Positions 1 to 6,066 of a stretch of 8,584 bases of DNA are shown piece by piece. Under the pieces are notes generated by a model that ran no database searches, was not told where the DNA came from, and was given only the letters and a program-made list of their open reading frames with translations. The first letter of the stretch is position 1, and the number at the start of each line of letters is the position of its first letter. The DNA is from an uncultured Oscillospiraceae bacterium (GTDB lineage: Bacteria; Bacillota; Clostridia; Oscillospirales; Acutalibacteraceae). The stretch spans positions 1 to 8,584 of the forward strand of contig CABSLJ010000109.1 in NCBI GenBank assembly GCA_902478455.1, read 5' to 3'. Both the position numbers and the translations under genes were made by a program.

Positions 1-1
1 G

Positions 2-646
2 AACGGCCTGAATACCAGCTCGTCCGGCCTGCAGTTTTCCTCCGTCGTCTTTCTCTTTGTTATGGGACTCAATATCTTCAAGGAGGGATTTTATTTTTCA
101 CAGGCCAACAACATCTCCCGAAAAACCCTTTACAAGGGCCTGCTGCTCGTCGCTCCAGCCGTTTCCCTCTTTATGACGGTAGTCGATTATGCCGTCTACC
201 GGATTTTCAACCTTTTTCAGCCCAGCCCCTCGACCTTTGACGTGATCTACGGAAGAACGGGCGCGCTGGATGTCTGGGAGGACATTGGGAACATGTTCCT
301 CCGCAGCTGGTACCCGCCCAACGACCTGGGGACGATCCTCTCCTCCCTCTTGTGGTCGTTTGTATTCTACTGCATGCTTTACGCGCTCGGCCTTTTCATC
401 ACCATGATGGTCTACCGCTCCAGCACGCTGGTCCGCACCCTGCTCGGCGGCGGCGCGATTCTCGCCTTTGTGGTGCTCTCGACCTGTGCGCCGATGCTGC
501 CCTCCGCCGTTTTGGAGGCGGTCGGACGTTTCCTCTCCGCCGCTTTCAGCAATGCCTATGTGGCTTCTCTGAGCTTTTTGGTGATTTTTGCGCTTCTTTC
601 GGCCGGCTGTTTCCTCTTTGTGCGCCGCGCCGTGGTCAAGCGGTAA
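2..646 (+). CDS. Multi-pass membrane protein, C-terminal part (5' end outside window)
   Basis: The reading frame is open from the first bases of the window, so this is the C-terminal 214 residues of a longer protein; the first ATG inside the window (62) is internal to a hydrophobic segment and is unlikely to be the start. About five hydrophobic stretches are visible, at roughly residues 11-26, 45-66, 112-137, 145-166 and 188-208 of the visible part, and the protein ends in a basic RRAVVKR tail. The loop between the second and third segments (about residues 68-110) is polar and rich in Trp, Pro and Asp. This topology resembles ABC-2 type permease subunits or similar Firmicutes integral membrane proteins, but I see no diagnostic motif, so no function is assigned. 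A partner ATPase, if there is one, would lie upstream of the window. No clear terminator lies in the 64 nt before the next gene. Confidence 0.8.
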   Translation, partial: NGLNTSSSGLQFSSVVFLFVMGLNIFKEGFYFSQANNISRKTLYKGLLLVAPAVSLFMTVVDYAVYRIFNLFQPSPSTFDVIYGRTGALDVWEDIGNMFLRSWYPPNDLGTILSSLLWSFVFYCMLYALGLFITMMVYRSSTLVRTLLGGGAILAFVVLSTCAPMLPSAVLEAVGRFLSAAFSNAYVASLSFLVIFALLSAGCFLFVRRAVVKR

Positions 647-682
647 AGAATTTGCATTTGGTCTGGTATTCTCATGGCAGGA

Positions 683-693
683 TATGGTATACT
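683..693 (+). promoter_or_regulatory. Candidate extended -10 promoter for the NYN gene
   Basis: TATACT at 688-693 is preceded by TG at 685-686, which makes an extended -10 element. The -35 region (about 665-670) is poor. A start of transcription near 700 would leave a leader of only about 11 nt that still contains the AGGTG ribosome binding site. The alternative is read-through from the upstream membrane protein gene. Confidence 0.35.
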
Positions 694-710
694 GGGAACG
701 AGGTGATACC

Positions 711-1493
711 ATGCCGTCAGACAAAAAATTTGCGGTCCTCATCGATGCCGACAACATCTCCGATAAATACCTCAAGCTGATTCTGGATGAAATCAGCAAC
801 GACGGCGTCGCAACGTACAAAAGGATCTACGGCGACTGGACCAAGCCCTCCTTCGCCGCCTGGAAGAGCGTCCTGCTGGACAATTCCCTGCTGCCCGTCC
901 AGCAATACGGCTACACGTCGGGCAAAAACGCCACCGACTCGGCTATGATCATCGACGCCATGGATATTCTCTATTCAGGCAATGTGGACGGCTTCTGCCT
1001 CGTATCGAGCGACAGCGACTTCACGCGCCTCGCCGCCCGCCTGCGGGAATCGGGGATGTACGTCGTCGGCATGGGGGAGAAGAAGACCCCCACCGCCTTC
1101 ATCGCCGCCTGCAACAAGTTCAAATATCTCGACATTCTCGCCCTCGCCGAGAGCAAAAAGGCCGCCGAGGCCCAGGCTGAAAGCGAGCAGGCGACTGTAC
1201 CTGCCGCCGAGCCGGCTCAGATGACCCCGCTTGAGACCATCAAGCAGACTATCCTCACCATGGTGCAGGAGAATTCCGACGAGGACGACTGGGTGTTCAT
1301 CGGGGACATCGGCAACCGCCTGATCAAAAGATACCCCGATTTTGACGTCCGCAATTTCGGCTTCAGCAAGCTGACTCCCTTCATCAACTCTCTGGATTTG
1401 TTTGAAATTAAATCGGTCCACACCAGGGATTCCAACAACAAGCTCATTTACATCCGCGAAAAGCAGCAGGCCCAGATCAAGGGGAAGAAATAA
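711..1493 (+). CDS. NYN-domain protein with C-terminal OST-HTH/LOTUS-like domain
   Basis: This 260-residue protein probably binds or cuts RNA. Residues 6-145 form a NYN (PIN-like) domain with the expected acidic positions: D12 and D14 in IDADN, D76 in NATDSAM, and D101 and D103 in SSDSDF. In this family those residues bind metal for ribonuclease activity. A charged Ala/Glu-rich linker (about 147-170) leads to a second domain at 172-250. Its DWVFIGDIG, PDFDVRNFG and KLTPFINSL patterns match the OST-HTH/LOTUS fold, which is often fused to NYN domains in bacteria and binds RNA. The start at 711 is preceded by AGGTG with 5-nt spacing. An upstream in-frame ATG at 588 lies inside the preceding gene and its extension looks unlike protein, so it was not used. 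The gene sits alone between a membrane protein gene and a convergent sigma-factor unit, so its context does not reveal its RNA target. Domain assignment is confident; substrate is unknown. Confidence 0.88.
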   Translation: MPSDKKFAVLIDADNISDKYLKLILDEISNDGVATYKRIYGDWTKPSFAAWKSVLLDNSLLPVQQYGYTSGKNATDSAMIIDAMDILYSGNVDGFCLVSSDSDFTRLAARLRESGMYVVGMGEKKTPTAFIAACNKFKYLDILALAESKKAAEAQAESEQATVPAAEPAQMTPLETIKQTILTMVQENSDEDDWVFIGDIGNRLIKRYPDFDVRNFGFSKLTPFINSLDLFEIKSVHTRDSNNKLIYIREKQQAQIKGKK

Positions 1494-1527
1494 GACCGCT
1501 TGAGGACGCCTGAAAATGGAGGCTGCC

Positions 1528-1568
1528 GCTTTTGGGAAAAAGCATACGATAACGGGCACCTGTTATCG
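1528..1568. repeat. Two small adjacent inverted repeats downstream of the NYN gene
   Basis: GCTTTT (1528-1533) and AAAAGC (1538-1543) form a 6-bp stem with a 4-nt loop. Four bases later CGATAAC (1547-1553) and GTTATCG (1562-1568) form a 7-bp stem with an 8-nt loop. Neither is followed by a T-run, so neither is a standard intrinsic terminator. They may stabilise the 3' end of the NYN transcript or may be chance. Confidence 0.35.
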
Positions 1569-1679
1569 CGCTGGTCGGCGGCCTTGCATTCCGATCTTTT
1601 GTTTTCTGGATAGATCGGTGCGAATAAAAATAGTTGTATGGTTTCAGACGGGAATGAACGGATGAAATCTCCCCGAAAC

Positions 1680-1724
1680 AACCGCCCCGGCGGCCGGAGT
1701 ATTCCTCCGGCCGCCGGGGCGGTT
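1680..1724. terminator. Perfect 20-bp-stem hairpin between convergent genes, likely bidirectional 3' end
   Basis: The arms at 1680-1699 and 1705-1724 are perfectly complementary over 20 bp, almost all G and C, with a 5-nt loop. The hairpin lies between the convergent NYN gene (ends 1493) and the sigma/anti-sigma unit (minus strand, ends 1777). Neither side has a strong T-run: the minus-strand side reads TGTTTC and the plus-strand side starts TCTGCC. It is therefore a structural 3'-end or attenuating hairpin rather than a textbook intrinsic terminator. Confidence 0.6.
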
Positions 1725-1776
1725 CTGCCTGAGAGCCATGCGCTTTCCCCAGAATGGAGCGTATTCCCGCCGGGGA

Positions 1777-2559
1777 TCAAAACGAAAGCTCCATCAACAA
1801 ATCATAGATCTCCGTCCATTCCCTGTCCCTGAAGACCGCCGTCAGAAGCAGGCGGTCCTGAAGAGGAAAATAGACCATATGGTTTGCACTGTCCTTCCAA
1901 AAGGTGACGCCTTGATACGTCTGCGTCGTACAGTCTTCATAGCCTATGTGTCCCCCGGCAGGCAGCCTGTTTTGATCGGTGAGCTCAATTTCTCCGTCCT
2001 CAAAAAGATAAAGCACAGACAAACAGAAGGCGCTGCCGCTCTGGACATCCCCCTTCGGCGAGACAACGCCCAGCTCATACCCCAAAAAGTCCTGGCGCGT
2101 ACATTCGGGCAACGGATGGCCGAACAGCCGTACTGCCTCCTCATAGGTTGCGGGGATGCGGCTGAACACCGCGTGAGGGCCGTCTCCGCCGGGCGGGTCG
2201 TCCTGGGGCTCATCGCCGCCGGACGAATCGGACGTATTCTCCTTTTGCGACGGGTTATCCTCCGGCGCTTGCGATGGGGCGCCTCCCTGCGGCCGGTTGC
2301 TTTCCGCCCCCGTGGAGGAACTCGGACCATCTCCCACCGAACTCGGCAGAGCGCTGTCTGCATTGTCGCCGTGCAGCGCCGGCAGAGGCCGGTGAAACAG
2401 GCCGCCGTTCCAAAGGCCCAGGCCAAGCAGAGTGGTAAGGCAACAGCAGGATACAACGGCGGCCGTCCTTTGGGCCTTTCTCCTTTTTCTTTCCTTTTCC
2501 GCCAGAAGCTTGCGGCTGCGCTGCAGGACGCTGGCGGCCATTTCCTCATAACTCTTCAT
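1777..2559 (-). CDS. Single-pass membrane protein downstream of ECF sigma factor, putative anti-sigma or sensor
   Basis: The protein has 260 residues. A short, very basic cytoplasmic part (1-31, with KERKRRKAQR) precedes one membrane segment at about 33-50 that contains three consecutive cysteines (38-40). A linker at about 60-130 is strongly enriched in Pro, Ser, Gly, Asp and Gln, and an outer domain of about 130 residues follows (131-260). The start lies inside the end of the sigma factor gene (14-nt overlap), which implies translational coupling; only a G-run about 8 nt upstream could act as ribosome binding site. Placement directly after an ECF sigma factor and the N-in, one-helix topology fit an anti-sigma factor or surface sensor. 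The zinc-binding HxxxCxxC motif of classical zinc anti-sigma factors is absent, and the cytoplasmic part is very short for a full sigma-binding domain. The function is therefore inferred from context only. Confidence 0.75.
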   Translation of the reverse strand: MKSYEEMAASVLQRSRKLLAEKERKRRKAQRTAAVVSCCCLTTLLGLGLWNGGLFHRPLPALHGDNADSALPSSVGDGPSSSTGAESNRPQGGAPSQAPEDNPSQKENTSDSSGGDEPQDDPPGGDGPHAVFSRIPATYEEAVRLFGHPLPECTRQDFLGYELGVVSPKGDVQSGSAFCLSVLYLFEDGEIELTDQNRLPAGGHIGYEDCTTQTYQGVTFWKDSANHMVYFPLQDRLLLTAVFRDREWTEIYDLLMELSF

Positions 2560-3103
2560 AATGAAAGCCCCCGTTCTCCAATACGGATTTCAGCGATAGT
2601 TTCGCACGATAAACAAGATTTTCAATTTGGCGCTTATTTTTGCCCATCACGGCGGCGGCTTGCGAATGGTCGAAATCCTCAAAATAAATCAGATGAAGCA
2701 CCTGACGGTATTCCGGCCTGAGCTTCTTCAGGGCCTGGTGCACCATGACCTTTTGCTCCTCCCGGAGATAAGACCTTTCAAGGCGTTCCTCGTCGCTCAG
2801 CCTGTGGTGATACGCCTCTATCGGTCTACCGGCTGTTTTGGAGAGCCGCCTTGTATAATCAATTGCCACATTTCGCCCGATGGCATACAGCCAGGTTTTA
2901 AAGGTGCTTTTAGCGGAAAATTTCGGCCTTTTTACCACGAGCTTTACAAAGGTTTCCTCCGTCATATCCTCGGCCGTGTAAATGTTATCGACAAAACCGT
3001 TGAGATAAAGCATCAGACCGTCCTTGTAGTCCCGGATAATCTCAATGAGGCCGGCTTCATCCCCATCAAGGAAACGGCGGTAGCTACTTGCACCGTTGTC
3101 CAT
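2546..3103 (-). CDS. ECF-type RNA polymerase sigma factor (sigma-70 family)
   Basis: The protein has 185 residues, the usual size for an extracytoplasmic-function sigma factor. Region 2 covers about residues 22-88, with the typical AEDMTEETFVKL stretch (44-55) and FKTWLYAIGRNVAIDYTRR (68-86), which contact core polymerase and the -10 element. Region 4 covers about 118-175, with ALKKLRPEYRQVL followed by a helix-turn-helix (about 145-172, SQAAAVMGKNKRQIENLVYRA cut here at its start and end) that reads the -35 element. Regions 1.1 and 3 are missing, as expected. The start at 3103 follows a strong GGGAAGGAGA ribosome binding site. It is the first gene of a two-gene unit with the overlapping membrane protein, which suggests signal-controlled activity. 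The family assignment is secure; the ECF subgroup and regulon cannot be named from the sequence alone. Confidence 0.92.
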   Translation of the reverse strand: MDNGASSYRRFLDGDEAGLIEIIRDYKDGLMLYLNGFVDNIYTAEDMTEETFVKLVVKRPKFSAKSTFKTWLYAIGRNVAIDYTRRLSKTAGRPIEAYHHRLSDEERLERSYLREEQKVMVHQALKKLRPEYRQVLHLIYFEDFDHSQAAAVMGKNKRQIENLVYRAKLSLKSVLENGGFHYEEL

Positions 3104-3134
3104 TGATTTTCTCCTTCCCGAACGTAATCTGTCT

Positions 3135-3160
3135 TTTCTGCTTCTTAGACGAAACAGAAA
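3135..3160. promoter_or_regulatory. Imperfect inverted repeat in the sigma-factor promoter region
   Basis: TTTCTGCTTC (3135-3144) and GAAACAGAAA (3151-3160) match as inverted arms at 9 of 10 positions around a 6-nt spacer, 32 to 57 nt before the sigma-factor start codon. On the minus strand the centre holds CGTCTA (3146-3151), similar to -10 elements of some ECF promoters. A GGAACA motif (3176-3181), like an ECF -35, lies 24 nt further upstream, which is wider than the usual 16-17. It may be an operator, part of an autoregulated promoter or a leader hairpin. Confidence 0.35.
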
Positions 3161-3255
3161 GGCGAATCTCTCACCTGTTCCTCAAAAAATTGCATCGCCA
3201 AGCGGGAAAGGGAAGTTCCTGCCCACAGGGCGGCGACTGCGTGCGCAGAGGACAG

Positions 3256-3295
3256 AAAAAGACCGCGCCTGCCGGACAACAGCGGCGGACGCGGT
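3256..3295 (-). terminator. Rho-independent terminator of the iron-sulfur protein gene
   Basis: Read on the minus strand, ACCGCG and CGCGGT (3262-3267 with 3290-3295) enclose a further GCCG/CGGC stem. The hairpin is followed by CTTTTT (T-run at 3256-3260). It begins about 8 nt beyond the stop codon of the gene ending at 3303, and separates that gene from the sigma-factor unit downstream. Confidence 0.75.
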
Positions 3296-3302
3296 TTCTG
3301 CG

Positions 3303-4049
3303 TTATCTTTCAGGCAAGGCGGAGGTTACCGCCTTCTCAGCACCGGCGGGGGTTTCCGGCTCCCGCCGCTTTCTTCCGAAGGGACAGACAGCCATGCAGA
3401 TGCCGCACACCGCGCCTCGGCCGATGTGCTGATAGGCCCGCTTCATATGCGTGCTGCACGCCGCGGGGTCGAACAGGTCGGAACGGGTAAAGTTCCCCTC
3501 GGCGGGCGCGCCCTTGATTGCGCAGGCGGGGCAGGCCATGACACAGGCGCTGCAGCTGCCGCAGCCGGGCAGCTCCACGGGAGGAGCCGACGGGAGCGGA
3601 TAATCGGTCAGCACGGTGGCCAGCCGCACCCGCGGCCCGTATTTCGGAGAGACAAAGAGGGCGCTTTTTCCAATCCACCCGAGACCGGCCCGCACGGCGG
3701 CCGTCTTGTGCGGAAAAAGCCCGGCGTATTCCCCCGCGTCTGGCACGCTTTGGGAGGCGGCCACCGGAAAGGCGCGCGCGCCCATCCGCTCCAGCATGGC
3801 GGCGGCGTAGAGAGCCTGCGCGTCCAAAAAGGCGTTGACCGTTCTGTAATGCTGAAAATAGGGGTAGCTCGGCGCGGGCGGATCGGGCAGCAGGATTTCA
3901 TCCACGACCGCGTCGGAAAGCTTAAACAGCAGCGTCAGACCGAAGGGGAGTCCTGCCAGCCGTTCGGGGAGAAGGCCCTCCAGGTGGGAATAGCCCACCT
4001 CGGTCACGCCGCGGTCTATCAGAGCTTGTGTCAATTCGGGCAGCTGCAT
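3303..4049 (-). CDS. Short QueG-like protein with a double 4Fe-4S cluster domain
   Basis: The start at 4049 follows GGGAGGAAGG at a good distance; the longer frame to 4160 has no ribosome binding site and adds a disordered-looking tail. The 248-residue protein contains the family hallmark AGLGWIGKSALFVSPKYGP (121-139), then two ferredoxin-like cysteine sets: C163-x2-C166-x2-C169-x3-C173-P and C215-x2-C218-x3-C222-P, plus C176 and C198. Together these can hold two 4Fe-4S clusters, as in epoxyqueuosine reductase QueG, the cobalamin-dependent last enzyme of queuosine synthesis. However, it is shorter than typical QueG, which is over 300 residues. The segment before the hallmark (about 98-120) does not show the D-S-x-P pattern that carries the proposed catalytic Asp. 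It is probably a paralogue with an unknown redox role. It is a single gene with its own terminator; an AT-rich promoter-like stretch lies about 180-205 nt upstream. Confidence 0.82.
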   Translation of the reverse strand: MQLPELTQALIDRGVTEVGYSHLEGLLPERLAGLPFGLTLLFKLSDAVVDEILLPDPPAPSYPYFQHYRTVNAFLDAQALYAAAMLERMGARAFPVAASQSVPDAGEYAGLFPHKTAAVRAGLGWIGKSALFVSPKYGPRVRLATVLTDYPLPSAPPVELPGCGSCSACVMACPACAIKGAPAEGNFTRSDLFDPAACSTHMKRAYQHIGRGAVCGICMAVCPFGRKRREPETPAGAEKAVTSALPER

Positions 4050-4080
4050 CCGCCTTCCTCCCTGTCTGCGCGGGTGATCG

Positions 4081-4095
4081 GCCGCCTGCGGCGGC
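4081..4095. repeat. Small GC hairpin in the leader of the QueG-like gene
   Basis: GCCGCC (4081-4086) and GGCGGC (4090-4095) form a 6-bp stem with a 3-nt loop, about 32 nt upstream of the start codon at 4049. There is no T-run. It might affect translation or be a by-product of local GC content. Confidence 0.3.
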
Positions 4096-4228
4096 GCTGA
4101 ACTCCCGCTGTTTGAGACCGTCCGTCCCGGAAAAGACGCCATCGTGCGGGTTTTATGCAATGCCGCGGCAAGGGCGTTTCTGCGCTTTCTTCGGGATAAA
4201 ACACATCTAATCGGGAATAACTCGTATT

Positions 4229-4255
4229 TTTATAACAGTAAGTATATAAAATCAA
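4229..4255 (-). promoter_or_regulatory. Candidate promoter for the QueG-like gene
   Basis: On the minus strand TTGATT (4250-4255) is followed after 15 nt by TATAAA (4229-4234). The surrounding stretch (about 4211-4255) is strikingly AT-rich against a GC-rich background. The spacer is shorter than the ideal 17. It would give a leader of roughly 175 nt. It lies just past the stop codon of the peptide-binding lipoprotein gene, where no convincing terminator was seen, so some read-through from that gene is possible. Confidence 0.35.
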
Positions 4256-4272
4256 CCCTGTTTTCCCGCCCT

Positions 4273-5883
4273 CTATGCCGTCTGCTTGGTGGCGGAATAG
4301 AAATCAACCCCGCCGCCGTAGGGGCGGAAGACAAGTCCGGTGACGGCGGGGGAAGCGGCAAAATAGCGGTTCTCGTAGCACAGCGGATAGAAAATCACCT
4401 GCTCGTTCAAGTACTTCTCCATCGCCGTGCAGGTCTCCAGCGATTGCAGCCCTGGCAGCTCGTTGGCGGCCGCCAGGAGGCTGTCATATGCAGTGCTGTT
4501 CAGCCGCGCGGGATTAAGGGCGTTTTGGGAACCGAACAGCGAAAGCAGGTCGAGCACACTTTCGCTTTCGGCGCGCAGGGAGGTGAAGGCCAGTTGATAG
4601 TTGCCGCTTTGCACCGCCTGCTCCAAATCCTTTTGGGAAAGGGGCTGCATGTTGAGGTAGGTACCCAATGTCTTGTTCCAGGTTTCGATCATATTATTGA
4701 CCATGGCCCGCACGCTCGGATCATCCAGACAAAGGATTGATACGCCCGGCAGCGCCTGGCGCTCCAGCTCGGAAAGTCCGGCGGCGAGCAGCTCGGCAGA
4801 ATTGTCCGTCTCGGCGGGGAAAAAGGGACCTCCCGCCAGCGGACGGTATTCCTCGCCGCCCAGGGTCATGCCCGGCAGAATGATGTGGTCGCCCGCGGCG
4901 AAGGTTTCCGGCAGGGAGGAGAGGACATAGTCGCGATCAAGCGACTGCACAAAGCTTTTGCGGATATTGAGATTCTGAAACACCGGGTCGGACAGATTGA
5001 AGCACAGCCCCCAGACGGTATCCTGAAAGGAGGTCAGCAGCAAGCCTTCCTCTTCGGCCTGGGCGAGCTGGCTACTTTTGAGCGGCGCGGCGTCCACCGT
5101 ACCCCCCAGGATGGCTGCCACCGCGTCGGAAACATCGGCGCCGATGGTAAAGCGAACGCCGGCGGGGACGGGCTCCTGTTCTCCGGCATAATGGGTATTG
5201 CGCGAAAGGCGCAGATAATCGCCGTGTTCCCAGCCGTACTTCTGCAGCCGGAAAGCGCCGTTGGAAAGGAGACAGTCGGCCTCCAGCCCGTACCTGCCGC
5301 CCGACGCCTCAAAAAAATCCCGGTTGCAGGGCATGGCGGGCGGAATGGCCGTCAGGCGCGGAAAGTTTTCGTAGGAGTATTCGAGGTCGATCACCAGCTG
5401 ATGCTCCCCCACGGCGTGCACGCCGAGCTGGTCTTCGGGCAGCTCGCCCCGGTGGACGGCTTCGCCGTTCCGGATACAGAAGAGTGGGTCGCAAGTGGGA
5501 GAATTGGTTTGGGGCGAAAGGGCGCGTTGCAGTCCGAAGACGAAATCATCGGCGGTTACCGGCGTGCCGTCCGACCAGGCGGCATCCTCCCGCAGATAAA
5601 AGGTAAATTGGGTAAAGTCGGCGTTTGCTTCCCAGCGTTCGGCCACGCCGGGCACGGCGTTTCCGTCGCCGTCAAGCCGGCAGAGCCCCTCAAAGAGATT
5701 GACCAGGGCAAGACGGGACGCCTCGTCCGCCGCAATCTGCGGGTCGAGACTCGCGGGCTCATGGTCCATGCTGTATAAAATCGTCTGCTCGGAAGGATCG
5801 GGTGCGTCGTCCTTGCAGGCGCAGAAGGATAAAAACAAAGCAACGCTCAGGCAAGCGGCCAACAGCCGGCGCGGGCGATTCAT
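4273..5883 (-). CDS. Peptide/oligopeptide ABC transporter substrate-binding lipoprotein (SBP family 5, OppA-like)
   Basis: This 536-residue protein is expected to bind peptides or similar solutes outside the membrane and pass them to an ABC permease. The N-terminus MNRPRRLL plus a hydrophobic stretch (7-20) ends at cysteines 21 and 23; C23, preceded by FCA, is the likely lipidation site. The mature start TILYSMDHEPASLDPQ (about 35-50) and the block AERWEANADF through SDGTPVTADDFVFGLQRAL (about 81-122) are hallmarks of bacterial extracellular solute-binding family 5, and the length fits. The start at 5883 is chosen because GGAGG lies 6 nt before it; the longer frame to 5946 lies in the structured leader and lacks a signal peptide start. 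No permease or ATPase genes are adjacent, so it is an orphan binding protein that either shares a transporter encoded elsewhere or acts in sensing. Confidence 0.92.
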   Translation of the reverse strand: MNRPRRLLAACLSVALFLSFCACKDDAPDPSEQTILYSMDHEPASLDPQIAADEASRLALVNLFEGLCRLDGDGNAVPGVAERWEANADFTQFTFYLREDAAWSDGTPVTADDFVFGLQRALSPQTNSPTCDPLFCIRNGEAVHRGELPEDQLGVHAVGEHQLVIDLEYSYENFPRLTAIPPAMPCNRDFFEASGGRYGLEADCLLSNGAFRLQKYGWEHGDYLRLSRNTHYAGEQEPVPAGVRFTIGADVSDAVAAILGGTVDAAPLKSSQLAQAEEEGLLLTSFQDTVWGLCFNLSDPVFQNLNIRKSFVQSLDRDYVLSSLPETFAAGDHIILPGMTLGGEEYRPLAGGPFFPAETDNSAELLAAGLSELERQALPGVSILCLDDPSVRAMVNNMIETWNKTLGTYLNMQPLSQKDLEQAVQSGNYQLAFTSLRAESESVLDLLSLFGSQNALNPARLNSTAYDSLLAAANELPGLQSLETCTAMEKYLNEQVIFYPLCYENRYFAASPAVTGLVFRPYGGGVDFYSATKQTA

Positions 5884-5909
5884 GGCAGACCTCCAATCCA
5901 TATCACCAG

Positions 5910-5944
5910 GGAGCGGTTTCAGCCGTTTGGCCGGACAGCGCTCC
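5910..5944 (-). promoter_or_regulatory. Structured leader of the peptide-binding protein gene
   Basis: GGAGCG (5910-5915) and CGCTCC (5939-5944) form a 6-bp outer stem that encloses a smaller GCC/GGC hairpin (5922-5924 with 5929-5931). It lies in the roughly 86-nt transcript leader, ending about 26 nt before the start codon. It does not match a riboswitch class I know. It could tune translation or RNA stability. Confidence 0.4.
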
Positions 5945-5975
5945 ACAAATTTTACCAGTTGTATTGTATGAGTCT

Positions 5976-6004
5976 ATCCTATCATTTATCCCGCAGGTTT
6001 GCAA
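5976..6004 (-). promoter_or_regulatory. Sigma-A type promoter of the peptide-binding protein gene
   Basis: On the minus strand TTGCAA (5999-6004) is followed after exactly 17 nt by TAGGAT (5976-5981), with a TGA extended -10 immediately before it. Transcription would start near 5969. This is a good match to the housekeeping consensus. Confidence 0.7.
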
Positions 6005-6027
6005 CGGCCGTTGAGAGAGGATTTAAA
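5999..6027 (+). promoter_or_regulatory. Candidate divergent promoter sharing the same -35 box
   Basis: TTGCAA (5999-6004) is its own reverse complement and can also serve the plus strand. TTTAAA follows at 6022-6027 after a 17-nt spacer and matches four of six -10 positions. It would start transcription near 6034, about 33 nt before the GTG start of the 70-residue gene. It is weaker than the opposing promoter. Confidence 0.4.
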
Positions 6028-6066
6028 CATCTGCGGACCTTAACATGACGATAGCGAAAAGTTCGG

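Noticed and set aside
98..820. Long minus-strand open frame opposite the first two genes
   Set aside because: It is antisense to a clear membrane protein, is rich in His, Arg and Gly as expected of a shadow frame, and has no ribosome binding site or domain.
1738..2721. 327-codon plus-strand open frame opposite the sigma/anti-sigma unit
   Set aside because: It crosses two well-supported minus-strand genes, is arginine-rich with no motif, and has no ribosome binding site. High GC content explains the long open frame.
3096..4100. 334-codon plus-strand frame opposite the QueG-like gene
   Set aside because: The opposite strand carries the conserved cysteine motifs and the GLGWIGK signature; this frame is a GC-driven shadow.
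4885..5778. 297-codon plus-strand frame opposite the peptide-binding protein gene
   Set aside because: The minus strand has an unmistakable solute-binding protein; this frame has no recognisable domain.
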